Part shown: positions 48,301-60,147 of the stretch, in pieces
Numbering within the stretch: position 1 is the stretch's first letter
Layout: the number at the start of each line of letters is the position of its first letter
Origin: Powellomyces hirtus
Taxonomy: Eukaryota > Chytridiomycota > Chytridiomycetes > Spizellomycetales > Powellomycetaceae
Length of the DNA stretch: 64,000 bases
Direction: 5' to 3'
Assembly: GCA_025526995.1 (NCBI GenBank)
Contig: JAHLKG010000019.1
Span: 372,001 to 436,000, forward strand
Made by a program: the position numbers and the translations under genes
The notes under the pieces: generated by a model
The model's input: the letters and a program-made list of their open reading frames with translations, nothing else
What the model was told of the DNA's origin: nothing
The model's database searches: none

Positions 48301-48646
48301 GCAGCAGATGAAAAAGGTAAGACTTTACGATCTGACACAGGACAGCAACACTTTATTTCCCCTTGTACCTACCACACACGCTTGTGCCCTTTCTTTCAGA
48401 CAGTGTTGCCCTCAACCTCTCCATCCCTTCTGTTTGTTTTCCTCTTTCAGATTATTCTCCAGATGGGCGAGATGGACCAGCCGTGGGTACGTCACACGGA
48501 ACTGTGCGTTAAAATCTGAAAGCATGGAAAACTGATCTTGGGGTCTCTTCTCTTTCACGTATGCTCCACAGAACTGTCCCCATGGTCGTCCGACGATGCG
48601 GCATCTCGCCGACTTGACCTCCCTCGCTGCCTCGGCCTCACAATGA
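45338..48646 (+). CDS. PMS1: MutL homolog of PMS1/PMS2 type (DNA mismatch repair)
   Basis: Works with MLH1 as MutL-alpha, nicking the mispaired strand. Twelve exons: 45338-45445, 45541-45628, 45694-45948, 46029-46194, 46284-46466, 46537-46563, 46646-46724, 46798-46882, 46946-47025, 47099-48316, 48451-48486, 48572-48646; 799 aa. The GHKL ATPase motifs are ELVENSIDAGAT, DNGSGI and FGFRGEALSSL; GRPCDIPK and YDVNVTPDKRT follow. The endonuclease motif DQHASDEKYNYE (about residue 634), SKACRTAVMIG and the C-terminal NCPHGRPTMRHL are intact, so it should be a catalytic PMS1/PMS2 rather than MLH1. The most intron-rich gene here, including a 27-nt exon. Confidence 0.96.
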
Positions 48647-49475
48647 AAAGGCGCGCATCACGATTGGGTTGGGTTGGGGGGGGGGGGGGGGGGGGGGGGT
48701 TGGACGGACCCCCCACAAGCGCAAGACAAACGTGCGTGGGCCCCGCGGATGCGGATGGGAAGTTTTCGTGACGACTTTCCTTGATATTTCTCCACCACGC
48801 TATAAAAACGCAGTCGCGCGAGGGAAGCCTCCCGGCGTTCGAGTCACCAAAGCCTTACCAGTTTTTGGGATGTAGTTTACAACAAGCCCTCTATTACCCT
48901 GATCACACGTTCGTGGAGTGACCTCCTTGCGGACCATTCCTCGCTCTGAAAAAGATAGATTGGATGGCGCCTTATATGCAGTTATTTAGCCAAGCACTCC
49001 TGACCCCGCTACACATAGTTTTGAAATTGACTCGCACAGGCATCTCTTCTCAAATCAAACCCAACACTTTTGACAAAACAACGGGTACGGGTACAGCGGC
49101 CGAAGATGGGTTTGTGGGGATATGCTATAAATATGTCATGTAAAGAAGGACTATGTAAGCGCGGGGGGATGTGATGTTGTGTGGGTGACTCTATCCGCGC
49201 GTCATGAGGGAAGAGTGATTGCTGCCGGTCAAGCGGCGATGTCATAACCACGGTCGATTGCGTGTGCTCGTTCGCGCTTGAAAGGCTCAAATGAATAGTT
49301 CCTCAGTCGACCCATTCGCTAGAATGATGCCACGTGGGTCGGCTGTGACATGATATATTCTACATTCGACTGTTCGAGACCGCAACGACAAGAGAACGCC
49401 ATAAGGATCGGCCCCCCTTGCATAGGCACGTGATAATGAATGCGCAGAAAGATGCCCAAAGCAAATGGACCACGT
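48647..49475. other. Convergent 3' spacer PMS1 / bL21m
   Basis: 829 bp. It includes a G24 tract (48676-48699) and two CACGTG boxes (49331-49336, 49427-49432). No coding region seen. Confidence 0.6.
48676..48699 (+). repeat. G24 homopolymer
   Basis: An unbroken run of 24 G residues beginning 30 nt after the PMS1 stop. Such a run can form G-quadruplex structure in DNA or in the PMS1 3' UTR, and its true length may vary or be misread. Confidence 0.9.
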
Positions 49476-50342
49476 CTACAGTTTATCGTTGATATCAATC
49501 TCCGCGACTCTCAGCGCGGTATGATGACTCTTGTTCTTGACAATCCTGTTCCGTCCACTCCTGTTCTTGAACAGCGTCTCATTCTCTTTCGAAACCAAGT
49601 GTTCCACCACCACCGCCTTGATCGAAAAGTAGGTGGGGTCAATGTACGGGTTTCCCTTCAAAATAAAGTCGGGGGATCCGATTTCGCGCACACGGTCCAG
49701 TGCAATCACGTCTCCAAGCTGCAAGCTGTTGATTTTCGGGGTGAGGATCACGTCGTTTTTGTGCACATGGTACGGACGGGCTTTGAGTTCGACAATGGCG
49801 TAAAAAGAGGGTTGCGCGCGGAGCAGGGAAAGGGCGGTGAGAGTGTCAGCGGAAGGTTTGGTGGAGGTGGTGGTGACGGACGGTGGTGGTGGGATGCTGG
49901 TGGGTGTTGGCGGCGTTGGTGTGGAAGTGGGGGAGGGGGAAAGGGCGGCGGAGGAGGTGTGCAGAGAGCGCGGGGAGGAGGTACTGAAGGTTATGTGCTG
50001 GCTTTCCTCTTCGGCGAGTTGCAGGGCTGAGAAGAGGTAAACAAAGGTGTAAGAAACTTGCAGGTTCATTCATTCTTGAAAATTCAAAGAATCGTCCTTC
50101 GAGCCTTTCCCAGTTCCAAAAAGCATTTAAGCAAAAGTAACCGTACTTTGCTGAGAAGCCCTAGCCGACGCGCATATTCCTCTTGGGAAACTCAGTCTCG
50201 CTACAGTTTCTGCAACAACGAAGTGGACACAAATTAGCAAACTTTCCAAACAGCTTGGGAAGCGTCACTCGTCAATCTTCCTACGTTGCGCGAGGAGGGG
50301 TCTCCAAGAAGCGGCAGCTCTCCTGATTGTGAATGACGACAT
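49476..50342 (-). CDS. Mitochondrial large ribosomal subunit protein bL21m
   Basis: Exons 50342-50285, 50209-50147, 50026-49476 give 223 aa. The first two exons encode a typical presequence (MSSFTIRRAAASWRPLLAQ, then SFPRGICASARAS): Arg-rich, no acidic residues. A Ser/Thr/Pro-rich linker follows, then the bL21 domain: FYAIVELKARPYHVHKND, VILTPKINSLQLGDVIALD, REIGSPDFILKG and a C-terminal VVVEHLVSKENETLFKNR. The N-terminal exons were found by looking for an ATG with a presequence and matching GT-AG phases; the total is in frame. The 50069 ATG inside the second intron is rejected. Linker length makes this longer than bacterial L21 (~103 aa). Confidence 0.9.
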
Positions 50343-50677
50343 GACGTTGTGCTGAGTTCGATGGGATGACCGTTTCGAATGCCCGAACTGATGCCGTTGT
50401 CAAAAGGATGTCACAAAAAGCGCAGGGAAAGAAATGGGAAAGCATCGCGCGGATTCTCTTTGGTTTTCTTGTTGCCAGGGCTACCGCACATGCTAAATGT
50501 AGTATGGCCGTTTAGGGGGGCTAGGATACATCAGTGGTGAGGGGATGACAATATGTATATTAATATTTTTTGTAAGAGTTCTGGAAAATGTATATACACA
50601 GGGGAAAGAGCTAAATGGAAAATATAGATACGTCAAATCCAGGGAGGATTTCTGAGCGTGTTTGATTTTGACACGTT
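50343..50677. other. Spacer between bL21m start and disordered-protein stop
   Basis: 335 bp holding the bL21m promoter and the 3' UTR of the next minus-strand gene. Nothing else is seen. Confidence 0.5.
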
Positions 50678-52721
50678 TCAATTTCCTGGCGAGGCAAGGG
50701 CTTTGATGCTCGTCGATGATTGCTTCTTTTTCAGGCTCCTCCTCTTTTGCAGGTTCGGGACGGTCGCCACACCGGGAGACATCGGGGGCATTCCCAGCCC
50801 TGGGATCATTCCTGGAATCATTGGCATCCCCATCATCGGCGGCGGGGACGAGAGCGATGGAACCGAGGGGCCACCCGCCACCGCAGCAGAAGCGTAGGGA
50901 TTCATTTTCGGGTTGCCAGCAGCGGCCGCGGCCGCAGCCGCCGCCATCATAGCTGCGTGCTGTTGTTGCTGGTGCTGCATTTGCTGGTAAGCCGCCTGTT
51001 GGTACACTGCCACATGTTGATAGTATGCTGCCCACATCTGTTGTTGCTGCTGCATTGCCATGGCCTGCTGTTGTGGGGTCATTGCCGCCATCGGGTTGCC
51101 TTTTCCGGGGACCATCACCTTATCTGTCGGCGGCGGAGGAGCTGCATCGTCGCCACCCCGCCGGCTGCCACCAACGACATTCCCAACCTCACCCGACCGC
51201 GACGAATCGCTGTTTCGCGAATCCGCCGACGGCGCCCTGGAACTCGAAGGTGCCCTCCGGCGGCGACCTCGCTGCTGTCCTTCAGCAATCGCCTGTTGGC
51301 GCACACCGGCTAGCGGCACTTCTTCGTCCGACTCTTCCGAAGACGACGAGCCATCCCCACTGTTCTTTCTCGCATTGATGGCCCCCAGGTCTCCGTTGGA
51401 CCGTCCCGCAATGGCATGCTGTCCCAACCGCGACCTGGACTGAGATCGAGCCCGCTGTGACGAGTCGGTGATGGGGCTGTCTCCGGGAGAAGGCGGCGGG
51501 GAGCTGTACGACGACCCGCTTCCATTGCTGCCGTTGAAAGCCGTCCGAAGATTTGGCGTTGACACTCGCGGACGGACAGCGTCCAAGCGAGCAGAAGATG
51601 AATTGCTCAATGCCAAGTTTATGCGAGATGCGGATCGACTGCGCAGTTGGTGAATGGGTACAGAGTCTTCGTCATCGCTGTCTTCCTCGGACTCTGTGCC
51701 ACTAGACTCGGGTTTGCTGAACAAGCGGCTCCCATTTCCTTTCTTCCTCAGACTTTGACTTCTCTTTGTGCTAGCATTCCGTTGCATCTGCTGCTGTTGC
51801 TGTTGATAGATGGCCGCGGCGTGAGCCGCAGGATTTGCCTTGGCTCTTCGGTTGAAGCTGGCGGGAGATTGCGCTTGTGATGGCTTTGCTGCTGGTGCTG
51901 CGGAACGTGATCGAGGTGCGCTCGGTTGACGTGAAAGTTGCTGCTGTTGCAACTTGCGCTGCTCCATGACTCGACTCGTGGCCGGCAGATCCAGAGACTT
52001 CTTGCCAAGTCCATTGTTGCTGTTTACTTTTTGAGGCTCCTTGCTGCTACTATTTCGTGTTGGCGCAAGAAATGATGGAAGAGTGGTTGTCGTTGACGGC
52101 GAGGGACTGTTTGGTTGTGGAGCTTCGCGCGTCCGCGATTCTGTTGGGCGATCGGGAGATAAGTTGAGTGAACGGCAAAGGAAAGAAAGTGCAACAACAA
52201 GTATCACATATTCACAAGCTCCTCTTCTCAGTGAATCGTCTAGGCCCAGCCGGCCTAGCTCTAGTGCAATATCTCTATCCACACGCCCATTTCTCTCTCT
52301 GTCTGAACCTACCACTCGGATGCGCCCCTTTTTCAAACGAAAACCGTCGCCCTAGCTCCTTTCTTGACCGGCTGGTCGCTTCCTGCAGTTTTGGAATGGC
52401 TGACTCATGGATCCGGTTATCGAAATCAAACAGCACATCATCCAAGAAGGATCCTGTCGCCTTTGGTGGGAAAGGACTCAGCGGCTGCTGACGGCGGTTG
52501 TTGTTGTTTGTGGACGACGGAGGTGGAGCTGGTTGTTCAAAGTAGTCTGCGCGCGGGTCGAGGGTCCTGTACGGGCCCGGGCCAGGGGAAGAAGATGAGG
52601 AAGTGGGAGAAGGAGCTCGACTGTTGCTGAGAGAAGAGGAGGCCGAGGAGGGTGGAGAAAGGGTCGAGCTGGAAGAGACGGAAGAGTGCTTTTTTGCAGA
52701 CTTGAAGAATCCGAAGCCCAT
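50678..52721 (-). CDS. Intrinsically disordered Ser/Gln/Ala-rich protein
   Basis: Exons 52721-52313 and 52140-50678 join through a split Glu codon to 623 aa. The start MGFGFFKSAKKHSS is followed by Ser/Pro-rich sequence, an ordered-looking stretch (SFLDDVLFDFDNRIHESAI), then long low-complexity regions: QQQQLSRQPSAPRSRS, acidic TESEEDSDDEDSVP, SSSSEESDEEVPL, a Gln/Tyr/Ala region near residue 500, an Ala run, and a Met/Pro repeat (MMGMPMIPGMIPGLGMPP). The C-terminus is basic (KRRSLKKKQSS). No domain I recognise. Gln/Tyr and RS content suggest RNA-associated condensates, but this is inference. The ATG at 52721 is chosen; the TTG-led extension is not. Confidence 0.75.
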
Positions 52722-53039
52722 TTCCGTCAAACTGTCAAAATGCGGAAATCAGCAAAGCAACACAGCGAAATATCAGTGGAAACTGGTGCTCCGAGAGCCC
52801 CGGGAGGTCGGAGTGGGTGTGGATCAATCGGGTATTTCGTGGGAGTGTGTGAGCTTGTGGTGTGGGGGTGGTGACACTCAAAAGCGAGACCGGTCGGGAC
52901 TAGACGAGCATGACCAAGGTGATCCAAAGAGAGAATGCAGGGTGTCAGGGGTAATGCCTGCACGAACGTCGTCGAACGGGAGTGATAGTGTTCAACCGTT
53001 CTTTATAAACAAGAGACTGATCCTTCCATCACTTTTGGT

Positions 53040-53061
53040 TGATATTGATATTGATATTGAT
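53040..53061 (+). repeat. TGATAT hexanucleotide repeat
   Basis: Three and a half copies of TGATAT in tandem, in the leader/promoter of the minus-strand disordered-protein gene. Confidence 0.85.
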
Positions 53062-54288
53062 GGTTGACACACTGCATTCTGCACGGCCACAGGGGAAGTA
53101 ATGAGTTGATATCACTGTAGATCCATCCCTTCAATAGCGTTTGTGTTCGCCTGCTGGCTGAGTTTGATATATGTAGGCTGGCTCTCCGCACGGTCACGTG
53201 GATGCTGACAAAGTGGCTGAGACGTCCCTACAACAGACTGTCAATTTGAAGGTTGTTGGCAACAACGATTGCATCCTGTCCAACCCGCGTGCCCTGTTGT
53301 TCGTTTCGATGCCACCACAACGCATGCTGGAATCTGCAACCCGAATGTATCATTGTTCTGACGTGCCATACGGCTGCCAGCCGAGGCAGAGACAGCACAG
53401 AGAACGGGACTGCGCAATGGAGTCCACAAGTCAATCGGGGAACATTAGAGTGCGCGGCCCGCGGGAACATCCGCGGCAACAGCGCACAATAACACGTTGT
53501 AGTGCGAACGGCATGTTGCTCTTTTTTGTTGTTGTATTGTTGGCGATGACGGTGGGCGTTGTGCTATTTGCGCCTGGATGTGATGATGTTGCTGTTCTAC
53601 AATTTGAGCGCGTTGCCTAAATTGACGCTACGCGAGGACTTCCGGAGCCCGAGCGAGTGGAATGGAACGTGTCCATAAAGAATGGCCATTTATCCGCACA
53701 CCTCGCCAATTGGTTGGTAACGCGCCGAGTCGGGTCGGTTGGGTCTGCGCCCGACTCTGCGGCTTGCGGTATACGGAGTCACTTATTACTCAACTCAAAT
53801 CCCTTTGGCAGACCTCCTTACTTGTATGTTTCAGCCTTCGGTGGGGGAGGGCGGCCGTCGCCTGCACGGGGTGAGGCGGGCGGTCAGTTGTTTCCGCCAA
53901 ATATCGATAGTCAAACAAGTCATCAAATATGATAATAAATCATAATGACGACGGGGGATTCTGAGGATCCTACTTGGTATCCCATATGTAACTCAGAATG
54001 TATCTATTGCTTGGGAATAGCCACTACTAGCGATACTACCTTTTCCCCCGAACCAGAAAAGAGAGCGCAGGACGATCGATCACCACGACTAGTACTTGGA
54101 CAGTAGCTGACTGGCACGTTGACTCAGCTCTGCACGTCATCAAAGCATCCAAATCCAACGCCCTGGAGTTTAACGCTTTGACCTCCTTTAGTGGCTTTGC
54201 TTCCCTTCTTCTGTCTACTTCCCTTTGAGCTATATTTCCTTTCTCTTGCTCAGCTTGCTTACATTACTCTTGTAATACTTCTGACTTA

Positions 54289-54306
54289 CCTTCCTTCCTT
54301 CCTTCC
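54289..54306 (+). repeat. CCTT tetranucleotide repeat
   Basis: About four copies of TTCC in tandem within a C/T-rich leader just upstream of the RhoGEF start. Confidence 0.85.
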
Positions 54307-54434
54307 CGCTCCTACCGTTCTTCCTGCCTTTGTTTTTTTTGGTCGTCCTTCTGTTGCACTCTGACTTTAGCCTTACCTGTTTAGCTGGCTATTACGCCCT
54401 TGGGTTACGCTGCCACAACGCAATTGACGGGGAC

Positions 54435-57400
54435 ATGACTGTCGTCGCCTTGTCCGACCATTTCAGCCACCACCATCTCCCACATCATCACCAGCAACTG
54501 TCTCTCCCTCGAGAACAGGAACACCAACCCCAGCAGCAGCAGCAACCACCACCCACTCCCGCTGCTGCTCTCGCCGCCACCGCCGCCGCTGCTCTGGCCC
54601 TTCTGCTTCCCACCAAGAACCACCACCACCAACTCCAACAGCAGCTGCAGGACCTTGGTTGCACCACCCCTCCGTGGCCTTCTCCCGTTCCCACAGAAAG
54701 GCCTCAAATGGCACCGAACGATGGGGAGCCTCTCCATTTGACAGCAGAGACCAAGCCTCTGAATACCCCACAACCAGGTCCTTTCGAGGCCCTTCTGCTA
54801 AGACACCTGGCAAAGTCAGGTGGCTCTACCCCTTCTTTGGTATTCGACTACCGCTCCGGCTCCTCCCCAGTCGACTCCACACCTCCCGACTCAAATGCCT
54901 CCCTGTCTCCGTTGCCCTCCCCTCTGCCGGTTGCTTACCCTAACCCTTCGCCACCACCGCCTTCGGTGGCCGAGGACTGTCACCGCATAGGTGTCAAAGA
55001 GGAGCTGTCATATCACCCTACGACCCGTGACCTCCCCCAACCGCCGCCACCACCAACAGAGTCTGCTACACCTTTTCCCTCCTCCCCTACTGGCCTCGTT
55101 GATCAGTCTTCGCTGCCCCCACCACAACAACCGCCACAACCGCCGCCTCCCTCTCCGTCTCTCTCCAACTCGGACCTGTCACCGCAGTCCTCCCCATGTG
55201 TCAGTCCGCGGTCGTCTCTCAAACCACCCCAAATTCGTACTGATCCCGCGACCATCAAACGGCCAGTGTCACTTGCGGTCGGTTTTACAATCGGGAGCCC
55301 AACTGACGAGGACGAGGGCGAGCCATCTGGCGACGAGTCTTTTGCGGACGCTGTCGCAGCCGACCCGAAGGCCGGCCGCCTGTCGTTCAACGGGCATCAG
55401 AAAGATCATTTGGCTGCATTGCACAGACTGGCTCGCAGCAATCCTGCGTCCGTCGCTTCGTCTCCGAATGCTTCACCACAAGCCCATCAGCAAAACGGAG
55501 AGCTTTTGACGGCCTCATCTGTCACGGGAAGCTCGCTCCAGACCAAGCTTTTTCTGGATGCGCGTGAACCTGAGGCTCCGTATACTGGACCGCTTCTGTC
55601 ATCCTTTGCAGCCAAAAACGCTATTACCGTCGCGTCTACTCCTAACAGCGACCTGGCAGCAACTATTGCTGATCGTCGTTCGGGCCAAAAAGCAATGATA
55701 GTCAACGAGCTGCTGGAAACAGAGCGGATGTATGTTCACGATCTGAGAACCTTGGTCGAGGTGAGAGTGAAATAAAGCCTCTAGAATCCATGCACAGAGC
55801 TGATTATCTTTGTTAAATTCTTTGGTGCCCTTGCAGAGCTTCTTTGATCGTCTCAATGCTGTTTCCTGGGTCCCCAGCGACAAGAAATTCTCGCTGATGC
55901 GCAATGCTAGCGAGTTATATCGATTTCAACAGGAGTTTCTTACAAATTTGGAGCAAGCCATTGACACAGCTCGCAACAATGATGAAGATGATGTTGCGCG
56001 ATCGGTCGCACGCGTGTTTGTGGACATGCAGCAACGCTTCAAAGTCTACTCTCAGTACTGCATCCAGCATGATGGCGCCATCAAAATTCTCTCAGAGTAT
56101 GAAAGCCGACCAGAAATGATCACATTCTTGAAAGATTTCCGCGGCCTCGCGCAGACGAAGCTAGACGTCAAAGACTATCTTATCAAGCCAGTCCAGCGTC
56201 TCTGTCGATATCCGCTGCTCATCAGTGAGTTAGTCAAGCACACGCCGGTTAACTCGGCTGTTTATGAGAACCTTGTCGAGGCGCACTTGGTCATGCAGAA
56301 CGTTGCACTTGAGATTGATTCCGCTAAATGGAGGATGGACAATTTGGAACGCACCGATCGCTTCTTTGAGAGACTGGAGCCGGCTCCCTCTCCTGCAAAC
56401 GATCTTCCGCGTCGCCTCGATGTCGGGGACTTCATCCTTGCCGGAGCACTTCATGTCATCAACACCGATCAGTATCCGTTCAAATTGAGATACAGAGGCG
56501 TGTTTTTGTTTCCCGAGTACATCTATGTGGTCAAGCCGCGACGCATGACTCAGTACACTCTGAAGCTCTGCCTGTCCTTGTCGGCTTGCGAGTTCCGACC
56601 CCTCAATCACGGAGAAAGTCCATTGCCAAATGCTTGGCGTATAGTCGACACGGAAGGCGGGCAGACCTATGACTTTTGCGCGCAGTCGGAGAAGGAACGG
56701 CTAGCTTGGACTGATATGCTATCCCGCCTGGCCGTACCTGCACGAGCAGTTCCTCCGGTCTGGAACACGACTCCCTCGGGGTCGTCTTTCCTGCCAACGG
56801 CACCTTCGTCAACGACTCACTCCGTGACGGACTTTTTGGACAGTCTTCGACGAAGTAGCTCGGTCGGGTCCATGTCAGCAATGGCAAAGCAGCAGCAGCA
56901 AGATGCAGTCGCAAACGGTTCTTGCAACCCACCGCTGCGGGAGCGCACAGCCTCAACCCATGGATTCCAGAAGAAGAAGTTTTGGCGACAATCTAGCGCC
57001 GACGTGAGATTCGATGTTTTCTCCCCATCGCCCGATTGCTCTCAGCCCGGTTCGGGTACGTCGACGCTGGGATCTGTGACTCCCACGGCTTCCGTTTACC
57101 ACCCTGTGATGAACCTCGCACGAAGAGCCTCCGTCGATCTGCGCATGCTTGATGTTCGTACCCCGTTGATCCCTGATGTGTCCACCTCCACCAGCGGCTG
57201 CGTTACCTCGTCGAAACGCAACACTCAGCAAATTGTTGATACTTCCCTTGGCATCGAACTACCCACGCAGAAGTCTGTGCCCGATCTCAATGGTCTGCAC
57301 CGCGACAGACTGCTGATGATGCCAATCAACGATGCGCTTGCGCTCGCGAATTACCCGATTCCTGATAGCTTGCCGATCTTCGACAAGAAGAGCATCCAGC

Positions 57401-58413
57401 ATGTGACCAGCACCGGCAAGAATGGTCCCACGATCATTACTACTCGTGCAAAGCCCATCCGCACATGGTCGGAAAGCGAATCAGGCACCCTTCGGCGGCT
57501 GAGCCAATCCATCAAAAACTTTCACCATTCCGACCGCGGCGACAGCCCGCCCCCCGATCCCGCTCCGCGCGTCCCACCCCCGCACGTTGCTGAGCATTCT
57601 CAACATCGCAATCCGAGCAAACACCGGCCGCGACACTACCGGACCAGCAGCCTCAGCAGCACGTCCACTTGCGGGTCTTCGCATCAAATCCCGCATCACT
57701 ATCCTTCCCGTCACCAAGAACACCAACACCACAGTGGCGCTTCCTCCACCTCATCGGTCTCTACGACACCCCGTCGCATTGCTTCTAGTGCCTCGGTCAA
57801 TTCGTACTCGATCCCGCCGCGCACTACTTCCTTCACGGCATCCGCCCCGCTCTTGAACCGATACCCGTCCCGCTCCTCCCTCTCGTCGTGGGTCAGTGAC
57901 CGGTGCCAATCCCATCCCACTATCCCCTCGCCTCCACCTCCGCTCCCGGCGCCGCCCATAGCGAGCCAGCCGTTGTCGTCTCCGTTGGGCTCGACCACCT
58001 CCCTTGCAACCGATACGTCCTCATCAGGAGGACCTCTCGCCCATCATGATCTCGCTTTGTTTCGCAGCAGCACGTGCACGTCGACAATGTCGACCGTTAC
58101 CGCACCATTGCCCCGCACGCTGATGGTCAGCCATTCTTCGTCTGGGACCATGCCAAATCGCGCATCCATGTCACCTGGTGACCCACGGCAGTATCATGAC
58201 CCGCGCCAATTTCAGCGGTACACGTACTCGATCCACAGCGAATATAACCCTCAGCAACTACATCAACAATGTCACGGCCACCAACAGTCACAGAATCTGC
58301 AACAACCGCAGAAACGACAGAATGTGCTTAGACGCACCTGGAGCCAGATCTTCCACACGGGAAGACAGATCAAGGGTGCCCTCCATAGACGCAAGGGCAC
58401 CGGGAATCGGTAG
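54435..58413 (+). CDS. Rho guanine nucleotide exchange factor (DH-PH)
   Basis: Activates a Rho/Cdc42-type GTPase at the cell cortex. Exons 54435-55760 and 55837-58413 give 1300 aa. The first ~415 aa are His/Gln/Pro-rich low complexity. The DH domain covers about 418-600: IVNELLETERMYVHDLRTLVE, then YCIQHDGAIKIL and the signature LIKPVQRLCRYPLLISELVK. A PH domain follows (about 630-745): GDFILAGALHVI, YRGVFLFPEYIYVV, SEKERLAWTDMLSRL. The C-terminal 550 aa are Ser/Pro/His-rich and disordered, ending in a basic HRRKGTGNR. The specific GTPase cannot be told. The ATG at 54435 is the first in frame; the TTG at 54330 is not used. Confidence 0.94.
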
Positions 58414-59090
58414 AGCATTGCCACACGGATCAGATCAACGGTTCAGATTGCGCAATGTCGGAATCCATACCAAACACATCGACAACAAACAATTACCTCT
58501 CGCGCCCCTCGCCGGCGCATGTACATTTCTGGAACGCTCCCTCTCGTTCATGACTTTTCTTCTCATTCCTCGTCCCTCTGTCCCCATATATCTCCCTATC
58601 CCCGCTTTTTTGGGACCTCGTCGTATCTCTTTTCTTGCGTATGCTTTTTTTTTGACGATTTTCTGTGTTTTTGTGTTTCATTTTGGTTGGACATGGGGCG
58701 TGGATTCTCCTCCCCCTTCTGTACATTTTTTTTATTCCCTCGTCCTTTTGGTGTTTTTCTACTGTCTTTCTTTTCATAAGTATATATATTTCCGACATGG
58801 TGAGACAAGAAGTTTTGATGGCGATGGGTCCCTGGTCTTTCCATTGTTCTTCTCTGTTTTGCGGCCTTGCATCGTGCCCGAATATCTCTGATTTCAGATA
58901 TGTCGGCTCGTCGTCATGTTTCTGTTCACTTCCTTCCGTGGCCTCCAACCCTAACTCTCACCCTCACACAAACCCCCACACCACGCGCCCCACCTGACCC
59001 ATTTCTAGTGTTAATCTGAAATTGACAGCATTCCTCCGCCCCGCCATTCACAGTATACACATTTCACAGTCATTTTCCAAATTGCAAAAA
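58414..59090. other. Spacer between RhoGEF and CDGSH protein
   Basis: 677 bp, with long T-rich segments (58610-58790) that fit a RhoGEF 3' UTR. ORFs here are T-run artefacts. Confidence 0.55.
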
Positions 59091-59936
59091 ATGGCCGAAC
59101 CAGACGTCCTCCCCATCGAAGACATAGCTGCACTCGCGTGTCTCAAGCCCTGTGTGCCCATGGTCAGTGTCCACGGCATTCATACATTTCCGCATTTTGT
59201 TCGGCATGTCTTCACCCCCTGACTGTTGTCGTTCGCTGAATGCTATGTGTGTGCGTCTTTATTGATTCTGGGGTCGTGTCGGTTTCGGTAGTATGCCCCC
59301 ATGACCCTCCGCGACCTGACACCGGGCCAGACCAAGCTGTGGTGTACATGTGGGTGCGTGTGTGTGCAAGCGCCCCACTCTTCACGCATTCCATTTCCCC
59401 CTCTCATGTTTCTTTGTATTGGCTTTAATGCTAGATTGAGTGCTTCACAACCATGGTGTGACAGTACGTTCTCCCCAACCCCTTCTTCTCGCTGCCTCAC
59501 AATAATCCGACTCGCCGAGTTCATTAACCTGATGAGGTTTCTTTTATGTTATGCTGTTTCGTTTTGGTTGGGTAGACTCACACCGCGGCACAGAGTTCAA
59601 GCCGCTCAAATGGAAAGTCCCCGACAAACAGCAGACATTGTACTCGATCTGCAACTGCAAATATACCCGGGATCCCCCGTTTTGTGATGCGACGCGTGAG
59701 TGGGGGCGCCCCCCGTCTTCTCTCTTTCTTGTTGTGGCTGACTGATTTTATGTCGTTCTTCTCGTGTGTCAGATACCAGCCTCCCCGTGCCGTATACCCG
59801 CGGGATACGGGACTGCAAGGAGGACCATGCAGCCGTCACGAAACTGTGCTGCAAATGTGGGTTCCGTCCACAACTACCACCACCAACGCCGAAAGAGAAG
59901 GTTGATGAACCAAGCATCACCACCGTTAGCGCGTGA
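59091..59936 (+). CDS. Double CDGSH-type iron-sulfur protein (CISD3-like)
   Basis: Exons 59091-59162, 59292-59353, 59435-59463, 59576-59695, 59773-59936 give 148 aa. Two CDGSH-type [2Fe-2S] sites are complete: CTCGLSASQPWCDNSH and CNCKYTRDPPFCDATH, each with three Cys and one His. The order and spacing match the small double-CDGSH proteins of mitochondria. After them comes CCKCGFRPQLPPP, an additional Cys cluster of unknown use. The N-terminal 24 residues lack a clear Arg-rich presequence, so the location is uncertain. The 29-nt middle exon splits the first cluster motif between Gly and Asn. It converges on the SAP18-like gene. Confidence 0.9.
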
Positions 59937-60147
59937 AAATAGATATCCGTTTGTGCAACAAAGATAGCCATTTACAGTAGATATACAAAAGATTTTAGCC
60001 TCCACCCCACTTCATCCCCGCCAATCGTAAGGCACAGAAATGTAAATATATACCACGCTCCATCTCCCAGTGCCTAATGAGCGGCACCTAAATACCACTT
60101 GCCTGCGCGTTCATTCCGAACGTTATTTCCAGGTTGTTTCACGCTCC

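Larger units (their letters stand above)
52722..54434. other. 1.7 kb divergent intergenic region
   Basis: Promoters of the disordered protein (left) and RhoGEF (right). Contains a TGATAT microrepeat (53040-53061), CACGTG at 53195-53200, and a CCTT run (54289-54306). An ORF at 53198-53620 (140 codons) has a hydrophobic C-terminus but no other support. Confidence 0.55.

Noticed and set aside
49440..50030. 196-codon plus-strand ORF opposite bL21m
   Set aside because: It is antisense to the conserved bL21m exon 3, and its end is a Gly/Val low-complexity artefact of the Ser/Thr/Pro linker.
50720..51313. 197-codon plus-strand ORF opposite the disordered protein
   Set aside because: His/Arg/Leu-rich reading of the complement of Gln/Ala/Ser codons. 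It has no start context or homology signs.
53198..53620. 140-codon ORF with a hydrophobic C-terminus in the 52.7-54.4 kb spacer
   Set aside because: Composition is irregular, there is no homology cue, and it overlaps promoter-type sequence. It could be real as a tail-anchored protein but I cannot support it.
54330..54434. Hydrophobic N-terminal extension of RhoGEF (possible signal peptide)
   Set aside because: It starts at a TTG in a C/T-rich leader, and a DH-PH exchange factor is cytosolic. The first ATG is at 54435.
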